Assembly: GCA_022496185.1 (NCBI GenBank) | Contig: WTXG01000318.1 | Coordinates: forward strand, 1-37,532 | Origin: Multifurca ochricompacta | Taxonomy: Eukaryota > Basidiomycota > Agaricomycetes > Russulales > Russulaceae | DNA length: 37,532 bases | Direction: 5' to 3' | In this document: one piece after another, positions 20,182-32,085 of the stretch | Numbering within the stretch: the stretch's first letter is position 1 | How the letters are laid out: every line of letters starts with the position of its first letter | Notes under the pieces: generated by a model | Seen by the model: the letters and a program-made list of their open reading frames with translations, nothing else | Databases searched by the model: none | Told to the model about the DNA's origin: nothing | Position numbers and translations under genes: made by a program

Positions 20182-21583
20182 TTAGTTCGATAAGGCCTTG
20201 CGAAGGTCGCCAATCGAGGCAGTGACATAGTCAGGCACTATTGTCGATGGATTGGGGCCTGTCAGCTCTTCCTCCGAGGTGATACCTTGAGCATTTAGGT
20301 CATATGAGATCGCTCAGACTGATGATCGCAGGCAGTTTGGGGGGGGGAGGGGGGAGAGAAACACACACACCTGTCAAGACGAGTAACGTTGCAAGGCCAC
20401 CACTCTTTCCAAACTCTATATCGGTATTGAGCCTGTCGCCAACCATGATCGTGCGTTTGGGATCAAAACTATGCCTGTCAACCGACCGGATACAAAAAAA
20501 AAGATGAAAAACAATCAGCAACCTGCCGAACTGACACGCCCCCCCCCCTCCCATTCAAAAATAATACAAATTGTGTGAAATGGGTGGGAGGGGGGGTTGC
20601 TGGACGCACTTGGCTTTGATGGCGTCCAACATCAGCCCATTCGGTTTTCCGATCGCGGTCACTGGTCGATTGGGTCCCAGGGCGGTGCGGAGAGGTGCGA
20701 GGATGGCGCCGGCCCCAGGGAGCAGACCTTTCTCTGATGGGTACGTAGAATCTTCATTAGTGGCAAGAAATGCGCATTCAGGGTTCGAATGCAGGTAGCG
20801 GAACGCGCGTGACAGCTTCGTGTAGTTAATGGACGTATCGAGACCGACAAGCACGGCGCCAACCGAAGGGTCCGGTGGTATCTCGCCAGGAGTGGAGAGT
20901 GTGTTATCCGCAGGATCCTGCGAACGACGGAAAATGAGATGCGCGTTGAAATGATGATGGGAGGGAATATGATGGATGATGCTCACGGTCCCACCAATGA
21001 AGGCGATGCCTTCGCTGCGAAGCTCATCTTCAAGCCCTGACATACCGATCACGTACACCTTCTTATCCTTGGGAAAATTCAAAACCGAAGAGAGGTAAAC
21101 AGCAGCCGCATAGGCCGATCCAAAAACCTCGTTCTGTAGGACACAAACCGATAGGTATTACTTCTTCACGGGGAAGCAACTCATAGATGGAGATGGGAGG
21201 GGGGGGATGGAATACGTACAACATGCGCCTCGATTCCCAGTTCATCAAACTTCTTCTTGTAATTAGGCCGGGATTTGGTCGCATTATTGGTAACGAAGAG
21301 GACGCGTTTCTCTGCGAGAATGACGGATCGGATCGGATAAAGCAAATCAGTCAAATGCGGCGAAGGATAAAACGAGATGAGTACGATACCGTCTCAAAAA
21401 AGAGCCTGGGTGCAGTTACGTACTCTGGCTGCGTAGAATCTGAAGGACCTCCACGGCGCCGTCTATGAGACGGTCACCGTGCCAGAGTACACCGTCACAA
21501 TCGAACATCCAAGTGTCAAAATTGTTGAGAAGTTCTTGGTAATGTATGGCATTTTTAGGGTCCAGACGGGTAGCCATGCTCAT
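20182..21583 (-). CDS. PHO13: 4-nitrophenylphosphatase / phosphoglycolate phosphatase (Pho13-type HAD)
   Basis: A cytosolic HAD-superfamily phosphatase. Family members hydrolyse 4-nitrophenyl phosphate and phosphoglycolate, and repair side-products such as 2-phospholactate and 4-phosphoerythronate. Six exons on the minus strand: 21583-21424, 21311-21220, 21133-20987, 20917-20610, 20474-20371 and 20285-20182. The five introns are 112, 86, 69, 135 and 85 bp, all GT-AG, and join in frame to 304 residues (yeast Pho13 is 312). Motif I is FDCDGVLW with nucleophile D28 and acid D30; motif II is FVTNNATKS with T61; motif III is the Lys of IGKPNG (K224); motif IV is [10 protein letters not shown] (D249, D254). 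The segment between motifs II and III ([32 protein letters not shown]) is the C2-type cap. A second in-frame Met lies two codons downstream (21577). The reading frame is intact throughout. Confidence 0.96.
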
Positions 21584-22962
21584 ATGTTGCTGCGCTTCGA
21601 CCCGTTATCAAAGGTACAGTAGGGGGTGACTTGTGGTCTCGGATGAAAGAGGGGACGGCCTCGATTTCCTTCGATTTCTCCAAAAGGGCAAACAAGACGT
21701 TGACGTTGAACCGACGATGTTCGGTGACTTGGCCTGTGATGAGCGTGGCGTGTCGTCGGTAAACAGGTAAATGAGCGATATCTCACTTGAGTAACAAGTG
21801 TGCCAGGGCAAAGTGTAAAATGCCAGTGCTAGTGTCAATGACCGAGCGTGTGTGTGTGCGTGTGTGCACCCCCCCTCGGACTCGGAGATGATTTCTAATT
21901 TAGGTAAATTCATCACACGGCTCACCCAGTCATCATCGCTCGTGCTCATCGTCATCATCATTCACGGTGATGGTCTTTGTCGCATCGAATATTTTTTTTA
22001 AATCTTTAAAAAAAAGGGATTTTAATCACTTGGTTGGTCCCTATTCTTTTGTATTTTGTTTTCCTTTTTTTTTTTAAAATGTTACGGAAAGTTGTTGCTC
22101 CTTTGAACCAATTGGACGCCTCTCTTTGCTGCCAGGTTGCCGCACGTATTCCACGTTGCTTCGTATCCCCTTTGCGCATCGTCGACACTCACGATTTCCA
22201 AGTCGAGAACGAACTATTTGGCCGAGACCCGGGCATGAACTGACAAAATTGGATCCAATGAGAACTTCCCCGTCCGTCCATCCCCGAAATAAATTGATCT
22301 GTCTCTTTGTTGTTGTCTCTTACAAGTCGACGTTCCCGACCTAGAAGGGGAGGGGGTGAGGGTGGGAGGTAAGGGTGTTTGTGTCACTTGCACCCAACAC
22401 CCAACACTCTTTTGGCAAAAGGCTCTCATCCGAACTCGTCGGACGTCCGGGGGACTGAAGGTCTTCCTCCTCCTACAGCCACAGCTTTAGCCTGATGTAC
22501 ATCATTTCCCCTTCTCTCCCCATCCCCATCCCCATCCCCATTCTCCCCCCCCCCCTCTTCTTTCCTCAAAAAGGTATCACAAAGCAACAAGAAACCAATC
22601 GCTAAATATGGAAAATGAATGAATGAATGAATGATGATGCACGTCGAATCGAAATGGACTCGCCCGTTTCTCTCTCTCGCTCACAACTCTATCTCTCTGG
22701 CTCGCCCGCGGCAGCAGCCCTTCAAACCCGTGGCAGGCCCTGTCTATTTTTCTTATTTTTTTCTTTTGGGTTGGTGTGCTTACGTCGTTCAGCACGCTTT
22801 TCGGTCCAGTGACTCTTTGACAGCGGTTACGCCCCTCACAGGGCCCCCTCGGATCCGATATCTCGCTCACGTCGGAGATTATCCCCCGCGTGACAAGCTT
22901 ATCTTTCCCATTATCAATCTAGGGTGCGTGTTGTCCTACCTACAGACAGGCCACCCAATGAG

Positions 22963-22988
22963 CAGAAGAAGAAGAAGAAGAAGAAGAA
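22963..22988 (+). repeat. AGA trinucleotide repeat
   Basis: About eight AGA units, non-coding. Confidence 0.9.
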
Positions 22989-24288
22989 CCTTTGCTTTGT
23001 CCCCCAACCGCATTCATTTGATTGTTGAAGTGACCTTTTTCCAGCGGCGGTCAAGCGGACTACTTTCCTGCGTTGTGGTCCCTTCTTCCCTCATAAGCCC
23101 CTGTCCTTTCCGACTCGTGGCATCAACTATTTTTGACGTGCACATCCCAGCCACCCCTGACATGTTTTGATTTTCTCCTTCAATTTGGTCAACCAATCAG
23201 GTCCTTTGCGCAGAAATTTGCAAATGAATGGGCAATTTTCTATTTTTCGAAAAAAAGGAAAAATAACTAAATTATGGATTTCGCGAGGCGAGGGATTTTT
23301 CCAATTTAATCACTATTGTCGATGGTCTTGAAGGACAGGACATATAGGGTGTTAAGCTCATCTTCGAATTAGGGGGGGGGGAGCGCGCGACGCGCTGCGG
23401 CTTTTACAACCCCCGTTCGTGGATCTGTACCATGCCTTCCACTTCACGCAAAACGCCGCTCAAGCTGCGCATGACTGACAAGTAACCTTGCTTGCGCACG
23501 CGTTCGTTCACACACGCACACGCACGCATGCACCCTCTCTTTCTTACTCTCTTGTCCTAAGTGATCGCCGCCCATTTCCCAAAAAAATAGACAAAAGAGA
23601 AAAGAGAAAGAGAAAGGGAGGAAGAAAGAAAGAAAGACGTCACATTCGCATCTGGTGTGCTATCTCCACTCAGTTCCGAATGCGGAAAACTTGGGCCGCC
23701 CATAAGTTGCTTCAATGTTGAATGAAGAGAGGTGATGGGTTGCGGTTGCCCGCGAACAATATGCACACACAGACGCCAACGCCCCTCGGTTTCATTATTC
23801 GCTATGATTGTTGAAAATGGCTTCTTTTCTCGAAGATCTTGGGGCTCGTAATAAATCGCAAATCGCCGTTGTCTTTCTTGGAGCGAGGGTGGAACCTTTA
23901 TCTTTGTTTTTATTTTTTTGATCATACCATCTGTCGAAGGGAGTTTCCATTGAAACCGGTTCATCCCCCCCCCCTTTACCCTCTCCCACATTTATCCGGA
24001 TCGGAGTTCACCTCGAGATATGTATGTATAAGGGGAAAATATAAATTAAAAAAAAAAAAGGTTGTACTGTAGTATATTGGTACCTCATTCAAGTGAAGAA
24101 GGCAAAGCCAGTCGACTCTAATCTAATCTGGAAATAAAGACTTTCCACATACGTACAATTCCCCCGCGTTTCCCCCCCCCCTCCCCCCTCTCCACTTCCT
24201 CCTTCCCTCCTTTTGCAAAAAAAGGAAAGAAGAAAGCACTGCCCTCGGTTATTTGATTGATTTTCGAATCGGGAAAAAAAAATCAATC

Positions 24289-24291
<3 letters not shown>

Positions 24292-24321
<30 letters not shown>
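24292..24321 (+). repeat. TCA trinucleotide repeat
   Basis: Ten perfect TCA units, non-coding. Confidence 0.93.
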
Positions 24322-24323
<2 letters not shown>

Positions 24324-25157
24324 GGAATAGCGCCGCGTAGTTAATTCAGCCCAACTCCCTCGCCTCTCCTCTTCCTCTTCCTCTTCCTCTTTTCTCTCTC
24401 CCACCCCCACCCCCTCATTTCGCTGCCGTACTCCCACTCCCACTCCACCCCGGCCTTTCAAAAATTAAAAAAAGCGGAAGAGGCGGTGGTGGTGGCGGCG
24501 GCGGCGGCGTCGTGTAGGGGAATATCAATTGACAACTTTTTTTTTGTTTAAATTCTTTGTGGTGGTGTTTCTTTTGATGGATCGATGGATCCGCGCCGGG
24601 ATGTTTTTGTTTTGTTTTAATCCTCCTCCTCCGTAAAAATGGGAAAAATAAATTTAAAAAAAAGTAAGAATCATAAGGATCATTCGCAGTTATGGGATTT
24701 CGGTGATTCCCAGTTAGAAGAAGAAGGAAGGAAATTAAAATACTTTTCCCTCCTTTTCGTCCACGGGGTTCTAAAGAAAAGAAAAAAAAAAAAAAACCTG
24801 TTCAATGGCTGGCTATCATGGATCCATGATTCCATCCATGGGTTGTTGTTGGATTCATCCATAGATTGATTCATCCCGCGTTTCATTTTGTTGTTGTTCA
24901 ATATCCCATCAGATTCATATTGGACCAAGTTTTCCCCATACCCACAGTTTTATTATTATTTCTATTTTTATTTTATTTTTTATTTTGCGTTCCTCCAGTC
25001 TTCTTCCCCCCGTCCTCGTCGTCAGAAGAACTTACCCACTACCCAATTAGGCGTGCACGTGGCCTTGCGCGAGCAAATCGCGAATCGCAAATCGCAAATT
25101 CCTTGGACTTGGCCATCCTTCGTCCCTCTTTTATCGTCCTCGTCTTCGTCTTCTTCC

Positions 25158-25184
25158 CATTCATTCATTCATTCATTCATTCAT
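25158..25184 (+). repeat. ATTC tetranucleotide repeat
   Basis: More than six perfect tetranucleotide units, non-coding. Confidence 0.92.
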
Positions 25185-25602
25185 AGTCACGTCCGCTTCT
25201 CGCTCATTGCGCCGTTCGTTCGCTAGAATGTGTGAGAAGAAAAAAAAAAAAGAAAAAGAAAAGGTGCCGCTGCCATCGCCTCCGTTTCCCTCGAGGCATT
25301 TCTTCCAAAAGACCTCCTGAGCAAGACGGGGACGAGAGCCAGGTGCGGGCTTAGCCGATGGATGAGATTTCCCCCGCTTCAACCCTAACCCGCTTCTTCT
25401 CCTTCTTCTTCGTCTTCTTCTTCATCTTCATCCGTCCTCCTTATCTTGGTCTCGTTTTGATGCCACGGAATGCTACCGCCGTAAGTTGGCCACTGCCTCC
25501 GCTAAAGCCGACCCTGTTTCCATAATAGTACAAAAGTATCCCTTCAGAACCGGAACTGACCCGTCCGAACCATCTTCAAGCGCGGAGGGAGGGTGTGAAG
25601 TA

Positions 25603-25622
25603 GTGTGTGTGTGTGTGTGTGT
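25603..25622 (+). repeat. GT dinucleotide repeat
   Basis: Ten perfect GT units. Confidence 0.92.
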
Positions 25623-26470
25623 CATGTGACATCGAGAGATTATCAATATGTAATAGCAGCAGCAGACTGGGGTACATGGTAACATGGCCACCGCGACTGT
25701 GATGGCGGCATGAGCCGCGCCACCGTTGATGGGAAGAGAAGAACCGATGAGGGAGGGGGAGAAAGGGAAAAAACATCCGAGCACGTCGTACGGCGGATTC
25801 CGAAAGAGTGAGTGCCGCGCGGGAGATATATGATTTTTTTGGTCCTCGCTTGATCTAAAATCATCATCAAAGAGTCAAAAGCTCAGCGCCCCTAGCGCGG
25901 CTTATTGGGTAGGGGGCACACGCATCATCTACCTATAAAAAATAAAAAATAAAAAATAAAATAAAATAAAATAAACAAAAAAGGGAATCCGCGAAGGACC
26001 AATCGACTCCCAGCGAGCCCTTACCATAAGAGCGAAACTCGCGCGCCCACGCAACAAGAAAAGAAAGAAAAGAAATAACGAAGACGTAAGGAGAGAAAAA
26101 AAAAAAAAGTGCGTAGTGCGTGTGGTGTGTGTCTTGATACGTACACATGATTCATCTTGCTTGGCCATGAGGGCAAGTCGAGGAGGAGGAGAATTTCCCA
26201 TCCCCATACCCACACAATTCAATGTACGCGGCGATCATCTCCATCTCCATCATCTCATTTCATCTCATCTCGTCTCTACTTGGACACGTCGACACGTCCC
26301 GTCTGGCGCCGCCGCATCTACCGTAGTTGAACACACAAAAAACTCTCTCAAGCTTGAAATGGTCATTATTTCCATTTCCGTGTTAAATGCCGTCTGGCCC
26401 AAACTGGGGATGCAGCCTCAATTACCCACTTCGGTTTGACGGTATCTGTTTTTTTTTTTTATTCATCATG

Positions 26471-26494
26471 ATTTATTATTATTATTATTATTAT
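26471..26494 (+). repeat. ATT trinucleotide repeat
   Basis: About seven ATT units next to a short poly-T tract. Confidence 0.9.
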
Positions 26495-26816
26495 GTTTTG
26501 TTGGGTTTTTTTTGTGAGATGCCCTGAAACGCGTCATGCGGTGTACTCACCGCCACTGGTCTGTGTAATAGTACTCTTCTCCTATTCCTCCCGATGCTGA
26601 ACGAATTTCTCTCACCAAAACGAGCTATGCGGATCGTCGTCGTCCTCCTCCTTAGGGGAGGTCAACGACCATCGTACAATGTTTGGACTATCGAACAAAA
26701 AAATCCATAAAAAGCGCGTTTCCCAAAAGGTTCTTTGCGGACCTGCCGAAACGAAAGAAGAAGAAACTTTCACACACACCGGGTGAAAAAGGAAAAAGAA
26801 GAAATTGCACGCGCGT

Positions 26817-26846
26817 GTGAGTGAGTGAGTGAGTGAGTGAGTGAGT
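26817..26846 (+). repeat. GTGA tetranucleotide repeat
   Basis: Seven perfect GTGA units followed by degenerate GT/GCATT repeats to about 26880. Confidence 0.92.
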
Positions 26847-27186
26847 GTGCATTGTATGTGCATTGCATTGCATTGCGTTGTGTGCGTGCGGTTTGTGTAC
26901 GTGCATGGGTAAATGGATGGATTATTTTAGTTGCCGGTGAAGTGGGGGTGTGTGTGTTGGGGATTCGCAAAAAGAACCCAAGAAGGGGGATGAACTCGCA
27001 AATTGCCTTTGCTCTCCAAACCACGGGGCATCCTTAGAAACCCCGTTCAGGAGTTCGCGCGTTCTTCTTGATCTTTTCACCTCACCCCCCGCGAGCGCTA
27101 CCACTTTTTGAACCTTTTTCGATATAAGTTATGTTGGGCCACCACAACATCTAGTCCTTCCGCTATTCACCCACAGGCACACGCGA

Positions 27187-27212
27187 AGAGAGAGAGAGAG
27201 AGAGAGAGAGAG
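27187..27212 (+). repeat. AG dinucleotide repeat
   Basis: Thirteen AG units followed by A-rich CAAAAA repeats to about 27247. Confidence 0.92.
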
Positions 27213-27697
27213 AAAATAAAATAAAAAACAAAAACAAAAACAAAAACGTATTTTTTAAAAGAGTGCCTCTTCTGCGAGCACCTTACTACCCAAAGCCCAA
27301 ACCCAGAGGTTAATAAACATGTTTTTTCCCCCTATCGTCATCGATCAGGCCCTGTATAGACGCCGTCCAAATGACACCATTGTTCGCGTCAAAAAAAAAA
27401 AAAAACAAAAAAACATCATGATGCATAAGCCACTAAACAAGATCGAGGCAATGAACTTAAAAAACAAACAAAAGAAGAGAGAGAGAAAGACTCCCCTAGG
27501 TCCTGGATAACTCGGTATGAAGGGGCCCAGGGATATGGCAAGCCAGAGCGATACGTAGATGATGTACCCTGCTAGCCGTGTCGGTTAGGAATGGCACAGG
27601 CACGGGGTGTGGGTTCATCATCTCCGTCTAGAGTTCTTGTGTGTGTGCTCGCTCGTGAAAGACGTTTTTAGCCGCTTCTCTCGTAACTTTCACATCT

Positions 27698-27700
<3 letters not shown>

Positions 27701-27736
<36 letters not shown>
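27701..27736 (+). repeat. GTA trinucleotide repeat
   Basis: Twelve perfect GTA units. Confidence 0.93.
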
Positions 27737-27980
27737 AGAGTCCTCCTCGTTCTCGTCCTCATCTGTCGATCATGAGAAGGGAGGATTGGCGAGGACGCCG
27801 ATCACATACGGCCTTTTTAATCCATGTGAATGTGAATGAAATGAGTGAGTAAGGTGTAAAAAATGATGACCGGGTCAACTGAACTGAACGGATACGGATT
27901 TGATCGTGCATGCGTGTTTTTTTTCTTTTTCCGTTCCGGTTGTATATAATAAGGCCAAGCAAACGGTGATGGAGTACGTG

Positions 27981-28004
27981 ATTATTATTATTATTATTAT
28001 TATT
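27981..28004 (+). repeat. ATT trinucleotide repeat
   Basis: Eight ATT units. Confidence 0.92.
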
Positions 28005-28406
28005 TCTGAAAAATAAAATTTAATGTTTGATGGACTGTGGTGGCGGTGGTGGCCAGGCCATAACCATCAGGGTATAGTTCTCAACTCGTTGTCGTGTGGT
28101 CGATGCAGCCAGTTTAGCGAATCCGGAGACCTTCTGAGTGTGTGTCCCAAAAAAATTGTAATAAAATTAAATATATAAGTCACGTGTTACGTGTAAGAGT
28201 CAGTCACACTCCAACAACACACCCCTCCCCGCCCCGCCTTTCCCTTCCCGTTCCCGTTCCCGTTCCCGAGGGGTGCCGGTGGCCTGGCCTACGGCCTTTA
28301 AGCTTGTGGAGGGGACTTGGACTTGGAGGTGGTGGTGGGTGGTTTCAAATGTATCACGGCATTTAGCTATGACGAAAGACCCAAAGCCAACTTGACGGCA
28401 TACACA

Positions 28407-28443
28407 AGTCAGTCAGTCAGTCAGTCAGTCAGTCAATCAGTCA
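28407..28443 (+). repeat. AGTC tetranucleotide repeat
   Basis: About nine AGTC units with one variant (AATC) near the right end. Confidence 0.92.
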
Positions 28444-28769
28444 ACTTTTCCGATCAATTAACCCGACCCGAACGTTTTATAATAATTCCCGTTCTCTTGG
28501 CCTGTGTAGAGCGTTAGTGGGGGGGGGAGTGGGGGGGGAGGCGGGTGAGATTCCCGGAAGCTCACGGCTTAATTTCATTTCTCTCATCTTCATCTCTCAC
28601 GCACACACAACCCCCCAAAACTTACCACCCGCCACCCACCATCCCACCCAACATCGGCACACCTCAGCGCTAAAGCGTCATATCGAAAGATTACTATGCA
28701 GTTAGCTGGAAAATGTGTGTATATTGTATATTAGTAATTAGGAAGTGGCGCAGGAACGAGAAATTGGGA

Positions 28770-28800
28770 GGTGGTGGTGGTGGTGGTGGTGGTGGTGGTG
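28770..28800 (+). repeat. GGT trinucleotide repeat
   Basis: About ten GGT units. The run of GG pairs on the plus strand could fold into a two-layer G-quadruplex. Confidence 0.92.
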
Positions 28801-28820
28801 CTAGGTAGTAAGGTAAGTAG

Positions 28821-28873
28821 GACGGGAGACGGGAGACGGGGGACGGGAGACGGGGACGGCGACGGGACGGACG
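28821..28873 (+). repeat. GACGGGA minisatellite-like G-rich tract
   Basis: Imperfect repeats of GACGGGA/GACGGG with seven or more runs of three to five G within about 50 bp, which is potential G-quadruplex sequence. Confidence 0.8.
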
Positions 28874-29160
28874 CTTACGAACGCGAACAAGATTTTTGAC
28901 ACGAAAAAATATAAATCTGAATCTCTCTTATTTTAAATTTGAATGAATGGTTTAGTTTGGGGAGGGGAGAGAGGAAGGAAAGGAGGGAGGGAGGGGAGGG
29001 GCCGTGGGTAAGCCGTGGGTTGGGTAGAGGGAGGAGGAGGGACCGTCGCCGCCGGTACCGGTGATCGTCAGGTCACATTGACGCTATTGCCGGAGGGTGT
29101 TTGTGGATTGGATAAGGATGGATGGGGTTAATTGGGTGCACGGCTTGCTTGTGTTGCATG

Positions 29161-29228
29161 TGTGTGTGTGCGTATGTATATGTATGTATACGTATGTATG
29201 TATGTATGTATGTGTATGTGTGTGTATA
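29161..29228 (+). repeat. TG/TATG compound microsatellite
   Basis: TG dinucleotides grade into TATG tetranucleotides with occasional C substitutions. Confidence 0.9.
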
Positions 29229-29940
29229 TAGGCGAGTTCGGAGGGTAAAGGGACCGACCGAAGGCCGACCGAGGGAGAGAAGACGTCAATAGACTCGTTT
29301 TTACAACTTATCGGGGGGGGGTCGAGCGAACAAAGTTGAAAAATAGGGCTCTAGGCCTCGAGAAAAAAAAACAAAAAAAAAACCCCTCCCTAATGGAGTT
29401 TCCGGTCATAGGCCCATAGACTTAGCGTCAGATCGAATTTAGACCCTACCCTTGTGAAAAGGGGAAGGGGGAAGAAGAAGGGATTTTATTTTGGGGGGGG
29501 GGGAGAGGCTCAAACTCGCCCGCTTTGCTTCCCTCCCTCTCTCCCTCCCTCTTCCACCCGCCTCGTCCCCCCCCCCCCCTTGGCGCTTCTAGCATAAACC
29601 ATCTGGACACATACACACACACCTTAGATATCGAGACTGTCAAAAAAAACGCAAATTAAAAAACGGAATTTATCTCTTTTTCTTTTTTTTTCATATGGAC
29701 TAAGTGGGAGGGGGGGGAGAGAGAGAGGTTGATTTAACTCATTTCTCTCACTCAATAATTCTTCCTCTCTCTCTCTCTCTCTCTGGTGTCTTTTTTTTTT
29801 TTTCTTTCTAATGGCTTCCCTGCAAAACGGAGGTAGGAGATAAGGGGCGTTTATAACCATACGTGTCCATGTGTGCGCGTTATTGTATCTCTTCCTCTTC
29901 ATCAGCGGCTTCAATGGCGGGCGGCAAGCAGGCAGGGAAG

Positions 29941-29963
29941 AATAATAATAATAATAATAATAA
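29941..29963 (+). repeat. AAT trinucleotide repeat
   Basis: More than seven AAT units. Confidence 0.9.
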
Positions 29964-32085
29964 GCCACCGGTCCCGTCTTAATTGCGTTCTCGCACTTAG
30001 TCGGCTTGGGTCTTACCCCTTGGAGAGGGATTTGGCGTGTTGTATGTGTTGGTTGGTTGGTTTTTTTTTTTCGCGCAGCCCCCCCCCCACGCACAAGTCA
30101 CACAAAGTGTTAAAAGAGAGAATGAGAATGAGAATTATGCATCGCTTCGGGTTTAAAAAATAAATAAATAAATTTTATTGCTTTTCAACGGGGAACATGA
30201 TATCAATGCATCAAATCAACTGTTTTGTTGGTTATTTACGCCACAGTTCCGACCGAGGAGGTACACAGGTACGGACGGATCACGGATACGATGATTGGGT
30301 GGGTGGGTTGGGTGGGTGTTTTTGTTCTTGTTGTTTGACTTGTGCAGCAGGAAGGGATGTTATACAAAATGCATGTAAAATATAATAAATACATATTACT
30401 GACTGACTGACAGACAGACAGACAGTTGTCAATCATCAAAAAGAATGAACCGCGAGCGACTACCAAAGTAAGTGTAGCGCGTAGACGGCATATCCCGAAA
30501 AACCGAAAAACCGAAAAATAAAAAATAAACCAAACAAACAAGATAAAGTTGTTGTTAAACTTCGGCCTTGCCTTAGCGCGCTTAAAAACACAAAACAAAA
30601 AAATGACAATAAAATAAATCACCCCATAGCCAAGTGGTTAAATATATGGCCATAACAAAATAAAAATTAAAAAAAAACGCCAACTCGGGGTATGACATGA
30701 AAAGGGATAGATAAACTCTTCGCTAATAAAATAAATAAATAAATAAAAAAACAAGACCGACCATAGCCATGGGGAAGAGGAAGAAGAGGATGGATGGGAT
30801 GAATGAACGGGAGGGAAGAAGACGAGGAAGAATGAAGGGACCCGATTTGATTTGATCTTTCTCTCTCTCTCTTTCTCTCTCTCTCTGGAGATCTGGAGAG
30901 AAAAGAGAAGGGTGAGGCACGCCCTGATCGGTTCAAAGAAATTAAAGATTTGGGGGGTGGGGGGGGGGGGAGAAGGGGGGTTGTGGATTTGATTGATTGA
31001 TGATTGAGGAGGCCTGGCAATTGGCCCCCCCCCCCCCCAAAAAAAAAAAACAACCGCATTGTTATCGTTATTTTAAACCAAAATTGTATCAATATTTATT
31101 GAGAGAGACGGGAGACGGGGGGACAGACACAGACACAGACAAAAAAAAAGTACACAACAACAAAGAAAAGAAAGAAACCAAACAAACCCCACATGTGTGT
31201 GTGTGCGTGTTCGTGTGTTCCTTGCGCCTAGGCAAGGGAAAGTAAAAAATAAAATAAAAAAACCACATGCCCTACCCCATCCGAAAAAAACACTCTTTGG
31301 GTATTACCCCAAGGGGGGGGGGGGGAATGGAAGCGTAGGATTTTGACTACTTTGTTGAAAAGAAGTGGACCCAGGAAGGGGTTGTAAGGGGAAGGAGAAA
31401 GGGAAGGAGAAAGGGAAGGGGAAGGGGAAGGAGGGGGGGGGTGGGTGAAGGAGGAGCGAGCGTGCGCCCGCATGTGTTCGTGTGTGTATATTTACTATCA
31501 GCCGAGCCGGTTTCTCTCTCTCTCTCTGACAAGGACGATCTGGGTTAGAAAAGGAAGAAAAAGGTTAATGAGAGTGTGACATTTTTAGTGGCGTGGAGGA
31601 GGGGGGAATGACGACTACAAGAAGAGAGAGAGAGGGAGAAAGGAGGGTGGGGGAGGGAGGGGGGTGGAAACAGGAGAAAGGTTTGATTTGATCCTCGGGT
31701 GCACTTATCTCACGGCTAACCACATGTGCACGCGCGTGTGTGAGAGACCAAACAAGCAGGCAAGCAAAAAGAAAAAAAAAAGGTTTTTTTTCTTTTTTTG
31801 CGAACGAATGAAAAATTACAAAAGAGATGCAACTGAATAGGCTGGATATTGTTACAAGTTGGGGTGACAATAGAATATACACAAAAAAGTAAGATGCGAG
31901 AGGGGAAAGAGAGGGAGAGAGGGAGAGAGGGAGAGAGAGAAAGAGGAAGAGCGAGATAGAGCAGAGCACACAAGCGATAACCAACAGCATGGCGTTATAA
32001 AAACGTCCCATTCTAAGCAACAAACAGCAGGGCGCTCCGTCATGCACGAAACGCGCGGCGGATACAGGCAATTCCCGAGTCAAAT

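Larger units (their letters stand above)
21584..32085. other. 10.5-kb gene-free region rich in microsatellites
   Basis: This is the upstream side of PHO13 and the downstream side of the bZIP gene. The open frames are low-complexity (poly-Phe/Ser/Leu, His-Thr, Arg-Glu) or shadows of short repeats, and I could not assemble any spliced gene with a known domain. Features are mono- to hexanucleotide tracts, purine/pyrimidine-asymmetric stretches and many homopolymers of 8-14 bases. Very short exons of an unfamiliar gene, or a non-coding RNA, cannot be excluded by reading alone. A large regulatory region is possible but is inference. Confidence 0.5.

Noticed and set aside
21608..21961. Minus-strand ORF just upstream of PHO13 (117 codons)
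   Set aside because: It overlaps the expected promoter and leader of PHO13 and includes a CA repeat. No domain is recognised.
25473..25784. Minus-strand ORF ending SGSALAEAVANLRR-like sequence (103 codons)
   Set aside because: The C-terminal part looks protein-like, but the frame runs through a GT repeat (His-Thr run) and no supporting upstream exon or domain was found. The same stretch also shows a plausible intron on the other strand.
22400..31600. Regularly spaced short repeats as a CRISPR array
   Set aside because: The repeats are 2-7 bp microsatellites without unique spacers, and the genome is eukaryotic.
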